Shown here one piece after another: positions 55,396-64,000 of a stretch of DNA of 64,000 bases (positions within the stretch are counted from its first letter, which is position 1; each line of letters begins with the position of its first letter). The DNA comes from Pollenia angustigena (lineage: Eukaryota > Arthropoda > Insecta > Diptera > Polleniidae). The DNA lies in NCBI GenBank assembly GCA_930367215.1, contig OV884059.1, positions 52,794,957 to 52,858,956 on the forward strand, written 5' to 3'. The position numbers and the translations under genes are program-made. The notes under the pieces were generated by a model that saw nothing but the letters and a program-made list of their open reading frames with translations, searched no databases and was not told where the DNA came from.

Positions 55396-56911
55396 GGTTT
55401 GTTAAGTACAGCTTGCAATAACATCGATTGCATTCTAAGCATTTCCTGAATCATATTACCCATTGTGTTCGTAAAATTATTTACTGTTTGCACTAATGTT
55501 TCCATGTTTTTTTCTAAACGACTTAAATTAGAAACCGGAGTTTCATCATTACTTGGCGAGTCACCTTGCATTGGCTGATGGTTTGATTTTAGGACGTTAG
55601 CGTAAGAGGTTCTGTTATTACTAGGCTGGGGGGCTTGAATTGCATTTGTATTTACTTGATTTGCAACCTGCATTTGAGGGGTATTTGTTTTCGGTCCAAC
55701 CGTTTGCTTGATGATATTATATACAGGGCATCCTCTATAATTCGCAGTGTGATTACCGCCACAGTTGCTACATTTTTTTTACGTTGGGGTCGGTTTTAGA
55801 CTTATCGCAAGAAACTGTACCGTGTAGTTCACCACATACTACGCAGACAGGGGGTAAGTAGCCGTATGCCTTGGTATGCCCAAATTCTTGGCAGTTTAAG
55901 CACTGAACAGGTCCATTTTTCTTGTGCGGCTCTTCTATAGTTATTCTTCTGTAGAGAATATATTTTAAATTGTAAATAGGATGTGTTTCGTTTTTTTTTA
56001 AGTTTTACGTCGCCGGGTTCAAACTCCACTCGAAAAAGTGGTTGGCGAATTTTTTCTCTATTTTTAATATTTACTACATGTTTTACCTTGAAACCTTTTT
56101 CTTCTAGGAATGTTTTAACCTCTTCTGGGTCCACACATGAGTCAATACCCTTAATCACTACCTGTAGACCTTTACTGCTTTTCAGTTGGTAGGTATAAAA
56201 GTTTTTTTTAAGCGTTTAAAAGTTGTTTACTATTTTGCGAAAATCATTCTCATTATTGACTTGTATTTTTGTCTCGTTTATACTTCCACGCTTTATAGCC
56301 GCTACGTAAAACGAATTTTCACCTATCACCGATATCAAACTATTTATGAGCTCATTTGAATTTTGCTCCCTTAGATATATCGGGGGAGGCTTGGATGGTT
56401 TAATGACGTTTGGTGCTTCAGAGGATTCATCGTCCAGAATTGCAAAACGATTTTGAGTATTTATTTTATCAAAAGATGGTACTTTTGAGGCCGAAGCAAC
56501 TGCTGCAGAGGTAGGGCTGCGTCCCCGTTTAAGCACTGTTATGTACCTGTCCATACCAACTTGTACTGTAGGCTTTTGACAACTTTTTACAGGGGGGTTT
56601 TTCATTGCATTTGTGTTTGAGTTCATGGTATCATTTCCCACTAAATTTGTTTTTGACGTCACGACAATACTTGCTGGGCTGGCAACACTTGTCACCAAAT
56701 CTAGTTGTAGTTTTTTTAATGAGTCACTATCCACTGTTTTTGTAAACACCGAGGGTGATAGGGAACGTGTTCGAGTAATTGGCTTAGCCGTTAAATAGTT
56801 TATATTGTTTTGTTTTGTTTTATTTATTTCTGCATTATTTTCATTTGCATTAACTAAAACGTAAACGTTTCTTTCATTTTGTCTTAGTGTTGTTTCACTG
56901 TTCGTACTCAT
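55392..56911 (-). pseudogene. LINE ORF1 (Gag-like, PRE-C2HC plus CCHC), frameshifted
   Basis: Frames in order: 56911-56216 (231 residues, Ser/Thr/Asn-rich, with PPPIYLREQNSNEL); 56158-55829 with the PRE-C2HC-type segment VIKGIDSCVDPEEVKTFL; then knuckle remnants; then 55673-55392, the C-terminal tail. At least two frameshifts separate them. The ORF1 stop overlaps the ORF2 start as ATGA (55392-55395). The product would bind and package the LINE RNA. Confidence 0.85.
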
Positions 56912-57435
56912 GCAAAGAGTTGTTTTTATTTTTCACCGTTTTGCTTTGCTCTTAATATTTTTATTATTTATTGTATTTTACAACAACAAAAAAAAATAAG
57001 AAATTTCAACTTAAATGTTTTTGTTCAAAATATGTATACACATGTATGAACATTCATACGTACATATATATTTTTACTATGTTGTTTTATTTAATTTTAT
57101 CGTTTTAATTGTTCACTATAATGTTAAATAACAAAATATATTATTTATTTTTAAGCGTCCATTCGCTGCTTATATTAAAAAGTCAAATGTAATTAATTAA
57201 TAGTTCAAATCGTATGCGGGTTTAAAAATACACGTCTGTATCACAACAGAGCACAAACCGAACTTGAGTGAATATGAGTTTGAATCACATTGGAATAAGT
57301 ATGAGTGCGTATAAGTACAAGAATTTATGAGTCATGATTTAGCTCTACTCACTTTTTCACTACTCATTGGTGATCTCTGATACATACCAATGCCCATAAC
57401 AACCCTGCAAATAAAATTGGACCACCTGATCCATT

Positions 57436-57850
57436 TTGATAAAATTGACTACTCCATGGACGCACAAAAATAGCTGTTGTTATTATTTGCGTTATAAATA
57501 TGTATATACACAATAGCGAAAAGCGTGGGTAAATACCTCTGTATATTATTCTTATGGTTACTTGTTGTCATTCTCTGATATGTACACTTTTGTGCCAAAA
57601 CCATTATTCCGGCAAGAAAGAAATTTGTTTGTCTCCCAGTAAAAACTTTTTCAAAATGGATAGCTTCTTTCACTCGTTATTTAGTAGCTTTCTTTCATAA
57701 GAACTTCGATAACTACTTTTTTCCATTTTGATAAAATTGATTACTCCATGGACGCACAACCATAGCTGTTGTTATTATTTGCGTTATAAATATGTATATA
57801 CACAATAGCGAAAACGTGGGTAAATACCTCTGTATATTATTCTTATGGGT
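57436..57850. repeat. 292-bp unit copies, second unit cut by the BEL element
   Basis: The first unit is complete (minus frame 57449-57673). The second begins at about 57723 and stops at 57850, where the BEL LTR starts. The last five bases, TGGGT (57846-57850), are the expected target duplication of the BEL insertion. Confidence 0.75.
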
Positions 57851-58938
57851 TGTTTGTGTATCAAACGTATCATGATCGTTAGCGTGATTCAATCTAAACA
57901 CATAAATTCAGATTGGCGCTAACTTTTAATGTTTTTCCTTACAAGCACTTCAAACCTGAAGGAAGCCGTATTAAAGAAAATACAAATATGATTACTAAAA
58001 CACGACTAAAAAATCTTTATTTACTACTTTCTTTTATATTTAAATTAACTAATAATAAAATGCTTAGTTAGCTTAAAATAATAACAAATAAATGATGAAA
58101 TAAAAATGCTTAAAAATGAATGACCTAATTACTAATGGTGTAAATAAAAAACAAAACGGTTAATGAACTTGATATTGGTATGTATGCATTTTACAACAGA
58201 AAAAATAAAATTTAAACTAAATATTATGGAAGCAAAGTTAATGCACTAAAATTATGTCAACAGAATAAAAATACGTGTACGGAAGTGAGTTCTTAGTAAT
58301 ACAGTTAAATCTCGATTAACCGGGCCTCTATTAATCGGTTACATCTATTAACCGGCATGCGGTTCTTTTTATTTTTTCCCTCTATTATCCGTGCTTCACC
58401 TCTATTATCCGTGCTTTAGACTTACACCTTTATTAACCGTGCTTTACATGTATTATCCGTGCAGTATTCATATGTTTTTTGTTATGTTAATCTAATTCCG
58501 GTGTTTCCCCTTTTTAAGTTCATGTGCCCACACATAAGAACATATTTGCGTTTGTATTCATTTAGCAAGTGAAATTTTAACATTTCGTCAGAAGAAATGC
58601 AAAAACAAAAAAGCATAACACGTTGTAAAATGTACAAATTTTGTGCATTCATGTAGTTTGATCAACCAAAGCATAATCAGTAAATTTTTGATTTTGCATT
58701 GTCTATGGGAATTTGTATGTCTTTAAGAAAAATATGCGGTATATTTGAATCTGCAGTTCCATTAATTTAATGTTGAAATAAAAATAAATAAAAAAAAAAA
58801 TTTCTGTTTATATTAATATAACCTCTATTAACCGTGTATTTCGATTATCCGTGCTGGTGCCGGTCCCACGAGAGCCGGATAATAGAGGTTTAACTGTACA
58901 ATAAAATTATAAAATTTATACATGTATGTTTGTTAACA
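57851..58938 (-). repeat. 3' LTR of a BEL/Pao element, with nested pogo MITE
   Basis: The minus strand starts TGTTAACAAACATACATG at 58938, right after a polypurine tract GGTGGAGAA (58939-58947), and ends ACACAAACA at 57851. Without the 597-bp MITE insertion the LTR is about 491 bp. The 5' LTR lies beyond the right end of the window. Confidence 0.75.
58302..58896. mobile_element. Pogo/Tigger-like MITE, 595 bp
   Basis: The ends CAGTTAAATCTCGATTAACC and, inverted, CAGTTAAACCTCTATTATCC are flanked by TA (58300-58301 and 58897-58898). Repeats of CCTCTATTATCCGTGC fill the left half. It is inserted in the BEL 3' LTR. Confidence 0.85.
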
Positions 58939-59069
58939 TTCTCCACCGCGTTGAACACCGTTCAAATAGTAGAGTCAGTGCAGCTAGGGTTCAGATTTAT
59001 ACAAATCACGGCCGCGTTGAACATGATTCAAAGTTCATTCTCACGCTTGCTCATCTGGTCATCGATACT

Positions 59070-61178
59070 TCAAATTTGCATGGTAAAGCGTGGAGTTGGT
59101 ACGGGCGTGGTTTCGGCTTCGTGTGATGCTGTGTGTTGGTTGGGTGATTCATGTTCGGGTACCTTATTTGTGTGTATCATGCTGACCCTTTTACGTAACA
59201 TGGCATTCCATAGTATGGCTATGATGGCTACTGCGCTGATGACGAGCGCAGAGTACGAAACTATTATATCATGTTTTGACTTAGAATGATGTTCAGATTC
59301 TGAAGTCTTTATTTGTTCTAGCTTGTGCTCCATTGTTTTTAATTTGGTAAGCTGCCGGGCAAGTTGGTCTGGTGTTGACGAGTAATTGGTAGGTTTGTTG
59401 AGTTGAGGTTTTGTGAACGATTTAGGTGACAATTCTGAGATATCTCCCAGACTTGTGTAGGATGATGTGAACGTGGTTGATATTAAGTGTTGGCCTGACA
59501 CATGGATGAAATTGTGTTTAAGAATACAATCAGGCTTAATGGTTAATAATCCAGAACCCTCTAAGTATAGCGGTATAATTTCTTTAGCGCAAACTGCTGT
59601 TGCTTGCGTAGCTGACACCGTTGCGTATATTCATTGGTTTTTATGAGTCAGGGGTACCCAAGTTATATTTGCTGAGAGATTCTTCAAATGACAATTTTGC
59701 ATAGTGACGTTCTTGAACAAATTGATTTCGCATGAACACTTTCCTGATCCAACGCTGTGTTGCAGTTGTATGTTGTGGCATATAAACATGTCCTGGCTGA
59801 GGACATCGCAAGTTTTAAGTTGATCATGTGATACAGGAAAGTAACGTTCGTGAATAGTGTTTATTGCCAGCATGGAACTGCATGTTTCGATAACTATCAT
59901 TGTCTCGTTTATCACGTTCGGAATGGGGATTAAGTTGTACAGTTCAAATTTTGTGTGGTTTATTAGTGTCAGGGTTATGCTAAACACAACATGTTCCTGA
60001 GTGATACCTCCTCTTATCGTCATTAATTTATATAGATCTAACAAATCATCTTCGGGTACAGGCAATTCTAACTCTTGAGGCATATGTGTTTTTATCTGCC
60101 TTATTTCAGCCTCTAACTGGGTTGGAGTTAACAATAATGGATGTATTCTCCCGTGATGGGTATCTGTCAGAGCATCTAAGATATATGTTGGCATTTTCTG
60201 TAACTGGTTGGCAATGAGGGAAAGTTGCATAATTCCTGAGTTAAACAATTGGACTTGTTTGATCTGATATAACTCATCGTTTATCATTTCTTCATTTTTG
60301 CTTATCTTGTTAATTTGAGCATGGAGATTATCAAAGTTGTATTTTGCAGTTGTCAGTTCCTCTTTTACAATGTTCATGGTTGAGTTAATAACCGACGTTT
60401 GATCCTTCAGCAGCTTTAACATAAATGTATCGTCTTCCTGCAGGTTTGTGATTGTTGACGACATTTTTTCAGCGTATTCGGAATCTAGTATACCAAATAA
60501 TGAGTGCGCGATGTTTCCGACAAAGTCAATGGCACCTCTTTTTTGTCTCGACTGGTAGAGCAACCTATTGTCTAAATTTAAATCAGTTTCCCCGTGTTGG
60601 AGGTGTTTTATCGTGTTGAGACATGACAAAGTTGGTTTTATTCGTTTACAAAGCTGTTCTAACTGGCGAGTGCCGTTTGCTAACATAGCTGTATCAGTCC
60701 AATACGTTGATAGATCGTAATATACAACCAGATGCCACTGACTTGTGGCTACATAAGTTGTAGCTATCTTTTCAAAGTGAATACCCAATTTGGACCCGAA
60801 CCTTTCATTACTAATTCCAGCGCCCAGAATCATTGGAAGTACTAGTAATGTTGTTAACAATGTCAACATTAAGTTATTCTCTGACAACCATATCCTTTTG
60901 CTTTTAGGTTCTGTATTTGTATTCTCTGATGGATCGGTTTGAGTTTCATTATCTTCTTCTACATTGTGGTCGATAGGAAGTGGTGCAAGACGATGTATTG
61001 GACGTTTAAACAGGCCAGAAGCAGTTTTTACCTCAACAACTCGGATGATTCCATCGTCTCCGGGGTATGTGTTTACTACTCGTCCTAACGGCCATTTCAT
61101 GATAGGAGTGTTGTCTTCTTTAATAATTACCATGTCTCCTTTTTTAAAATTGCTGAGCTTGCATTTCCATTTATAGCG
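59070..61178 (-). pseudogene. env: Envelope-like gene (baculovirus F-type) of the BEL element, broken
   Basis: The minus frame continues from pol. The first 55 residues (61133 down) are the pol C-terminal domain ([19 protein letters not shown]). Next come an acidic linker, a hydrophobic signal-like stretch (about residues 87-105), a furin-type RQKR site (about 196-199) followed by a Gly/Ala/Phe-rich fusion-peptide-like segment, and heptad-rich helices. In the second open stretch (59070-59618) there is a transmembrane helix (about residues 117-140) and a short tail. A TGA at 59631-59633 interrupts the gene, and a TAA at 61182-61184 separates it from pol; all three stretches share one frame. 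F-type envelopes are known in baculoviruses and some insect retroelements such as roo relatives. Here it cannot be made whole. Confidence 0.8.
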
Positions 61179-61181
61179 ATG

Positions 61182-64000
61182 TTAAAGCTCGCTCAGGTAT
61201 TCTGTTGACCATCTTTTCCAAAACTGTTGTTTTATTTGAGAGACAAGTTTCCAATGCGACACGCCCGAGACCTTAAGATTTTCTGCTCTGCTATCTACTT
61301 GTGAGGTAAGAGCTTCACCGATGAGAAAATGGCCAGGAGTCAGCGCTTCTTGGCAAGCTGGGTCGTTTGAGAGCGGAGTTAACGGACGTGAGTTTAATAT
61401 GGCTTCAATTTCTATGATTGTTGTTTCCAACTCTTCGTAAGTCAGTGATTCGGTTGACACGCTACGTACCAGTAGATGCTTTGCCGATTTTACAGCTGCT
61501 TCCCATAAACCGCCGAAGTGGGGCGCTCTTGGTGGGATGAAACTAAAATGTATACCTTTAGCGCTTGAAGCAGTAATGATGGCTTCCTGCGCCTTTTCTG
61601 AGTGTATGCTTTCAGACAGTTCGAGCAGGTTTTTGGCACCGACGAAATTTGTCGCGTTGTTGCAAAAGATATTTTGGCAGTGGCCACGACGAGCTATAAA
61701 GCGTTTCAGAGCCCCAATGAATGACTCTGTTGACAGATCAGACACTAATTCTAGATGAACTGCCTTGGTGGCAAAACAGCAAAATACGGCTATGTAAGCC
61801 TTGGTTGGCTTTTTGCCCCTAATCTTGTAGTGTATCCAAAATGGACCACAATAGTCCACACCGGAGTTGATAAATGGTCGAGCAGGCACTACTCTTGGTT
61901 GTGGTAAGTTGCCCATGATTTGTTGATGCAGTTGTGGTCGCGCTCGAGTGCATCTGACAAATTTTTGAACGACTGAACGAGCGGTGATTTTCCCTTTTAT
62001 TGGCCAAAACCGTTGTCGCACTATGGTTAGAAGAGCTTGTGGGCCGCTGTGTTTATTGTTTTGATGTATCATGATAAACAATAGCTTTGCCAAGGAATCG
62101 GTATATGGTAAGATCATAGGATGCATTGTGTCTGGCAGCAACTCGGAATTTTTTAGTCGTCCTCCTTCTCGAATAACACCTTCCTTATCCAAGATTGGTG
62201 AGAGGCTATTAAGTGGGCTTTTTTTGTCAATTGTCTGATTCCTTTGTAGTTGCCTTATTTCTTCTGCAAAATCCAAAAATTGTATAGCACGCACAATGAG
62301 ATGCAGAGAATCGTCTAGCTCCTTTGGGGTAAGTGAGATATGTGTTGGTCTGTCTCGAGCAGGTATTCTCGTGTTCCTTGTGAATCGTATAACGTATGCC
62401 ATAATTCTTTGCAATGTTCCAAACGAGTTTTTATGGTTAATTGTGTATATCAGATCGTCGTTCTGTGTTATCGTTGTCGCCATAACAACCTTTTTCAGTT
62501 CAGGGTTGTCTGCCTTAAGTGGTTGAGGTGCGAATCTTGATGGCCATAACGACTCGTTTTCATGAAGAAACATTGGCCCATGGAACCATAATCCATTTGT
62601 AGGTAGCTTGGATGGTTGAAGTCCGCGGGATAAGACGTCAGCGGGATTATCTTTTGATTTTACATGACGCCACTGTCCTGCTAGTGTCAGAGACTGTATT
62701 GTGGATACTCTGTTTGCAACAAATGTTTTATATGACGATGACTGTGAGTTAATCCAAGAAAGGACAATCTCGGAGTCAGTCCATAGGAATGTCTGGTGAT
62801 TTTTACGGTTGCACTCAGCATTGACCTTATGGGCGAGCTGCGCTGCGACAACTGCAGCACATAACTCTAACCTAGGTAGTGTTTGTTGTTTTAGAGGGAC
62901 TACTCGTGATTTTGCACATAACAGGCGGACAGACACTCTTCCATCCTTTAGAGTTGCACGAATGTAGGCCGCTGCACCGAACGCCTTTTCAGAGGCGTCT
63001 GCGAATACATGAAGCTGCGTTGTGACAGGAACTTCATCAAAAAATATGTGCCTTCTTATTTTGAAATTTTCTAATGTCTTCAAGTCATCGCGGAAGTCGT
63101 TCCACACCGTGCGGAGATCCTGAGACAATGGTTCATCCCAGTCTAAGGTGTGCTGCCACAATTGCTGGATGAAAATCTTTGCCTGGACAATGACAGGTGC
63201 TAGGAGACCAAGAGGGTCAAAAAGTTTTGCGAGTTCTGACGTTATTGTACGTTTTGAAACTGTTGGATATTCAGTGAGGTTTACCCTGATGCAAAACTGG
63301 TCAGTCTGAGGCACCCAATATAATCCCAGTGTTTTGATTGGTTTGTTAGTGTTGTCACTGAGATCCAAATTTAGGATTTGGTCATCATGTGGTATATCTT
63401 TTAATAACTTCGGACTGTTGGAACACCATTTCCTTAGTCTGAAACCGTGCTTGTCCAGAATTGTTATTAGTTCCTTTTGTGTTTCCAGAGTTACCTGCAA
63501 ACTATCTGATCCACCCAGACCATCGTCCACATAGAAGTTTTCTTTCAGCATTCGTGCAAGTGGATAGCGATTTGCATTGTCTTCAGCAATTCGTTGCAGA
63601 CATTTTGTGGCTAAGTATGGAGCTGCCCGTGTTCCGTATGTCACGGTATTGAGCCTGTAATAGCTAATTGATGATGATGGAGTTTCTCTCCAAATTATCA
63701 GTTGGTATTGATAATTGTCTGGCTTGATTGATATTTGCCTGTACATTTTCTCAATGTCAGCTGTAAAAACGAATTTTGGCATTCGGAAGCGAAGTAAAAT
63801 GGAGAAGAGCTCACTTTGGACTGTAGGCCCGGCATACATAATATCATTGAGTGAAAGTCCTGTCGAAGTCTTTGCAGATGCATCGAAGACCACTCTGAGT
63901 TTTGTTGTAGTGCTGTCGGGTTTTAGCACACAATGATGTGGGATGAAATATTTTGGGTTTGGTATAGTATCAATCTTTACCTTTTCCATATGGCCTAACT
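61182..64000 (-). pseudogene. pol: BEL/Pao pol (RT-RNaseH-integrase), partial, runs off the window
   Basis: 935 codons are visible. The N-terminal part (gag, protease, start of RT) lies beyond 64000. RT has VVFDASAKT, TADIEKMYRQI and the BEL-type YVDDGLGG box (about residues 153-160). The RNase H-like part has HVFADASEKAFGAAAY, and the integrase follows. Two integrase features are altered: the usual S-D-N-G-T-N-F reads CNNATNF, so the second catalytic Asp is Asn, and one Cys of the zinc finger is Phe (KFVRC). The third catalytic site, PHFGGLWEAAVKS, is kept. The frame ends in an in-frame TAA at 61182-61184 before the C-terminal domain. It would make cDNA and insert it in a working element; this copy should not integrate. 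Confidence 0.9.

Larger units (their letters stand above)
52652..57263 (-). mobile_element. Near-full-length Jockey-clade LINE, 4.6 kb
   Basis: Minus orientation: a poly(A) tail is seen as T15 at about 52653-52667, with the 5' end at 57263. The target duplication TTRAGTGAATAT is at 52641-52652 and 57264-57275, and the uninterrupted target sequence exists at about 36668-36682. ORF1 and ORF2 are both present but frameshifted. A fairly clear target repeat and tail suggest a moderately recent insertion. Confidence 0.88.
52185..57379. mobile_element. hAT-like element (paralogue of 35775-36784) split by a LINE
   Basis: The same CAGAGATCAGCAATGA ends are present. The right flank is ATACATAC (57380-57387), and the left flank also reads ATACATAC. 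The Jockey LINE at 52652-57263 is inserted in its right half. Confidence 0.75.

Overview
The window looks like repeat-rich, AT-rich chromosomal DNA from a brachyceran fly, probably a calyptrate. That reading rests on the kinds of element present: a Ty3 element with a tRNA-Lys-type primer site, a roo-like BEL/Pao element with an envelope gene, Jockey-clade LINEs, Helentron/DINE-1-like DNA with TATACCCTTCACC ends, and many PIF/Harbinger, pogo and hAT-type MITEs. I found no convincing single-copy host gene. The window is a stack of nested mobile elements.

Layout. 1-7.5 kb: MITEs, a minus-strand gag fragment (1127-2257), a 1.9 kb hAT-type element with an 8-bp target duplication (3167-5056), and three tandem tRNA-Lys-type primer sites (5243-5445) that appear to belong to the same decayed element as the gag fragment. 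7.6-20.7 kb: a DNA transposon split by a complete, apparently intact 12.7 kb Ty3 element with 2,683-bp LTRs, gag, a canonical A AAA AAC -1 frameshift site and pol. 20.7-23.3 kb: the 5' end of another LTR element on the minus strand. 24-28 kb: two Helentron-like copies and nested MITEs. 28.3-34.3 kb: a broken Jockey-type LINE whose ORF1 is split by a 2.4 kb array of about 465-bp repeats. Each unit of that array carries a hammerhead ribozyme motif. 34.7-40.2 kb: nested hAT elements and a tandem 1,781-bp duplication. 40.6-57.8 kb: a second, diverged copy of the 25-37 kb region, with its own insertions: a pogo element, a large inverted repeat with a LINE fragment, a RAG1/Transib-like pseudogene, and a 4.6 kb Jockey LINE. 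57.9-64 kb: the 3' part of a BEL/Pao element with pol, an F-type envelope pseudogene and its 3' LTR, running off the right end.

How the parts relate. The only element that looks able to code for its own movement is the Ty3 element at 7892-20616. Its LTRs are nearly identical, so the insertion is young. The BEL element is dead: two in-frame stops and altered integrase residues. All LINE copies are frameshifted or truncated. The most unusual item is the hammerhead-bearing array at 30372-32766. Its 17-bp target duplication, inverted left arm and self-cleaving motif in each monomer match what is known of Penelope-like elements and retrozymes. All assignments come from reading the sequence and recalled family knowledge; no searches were run.
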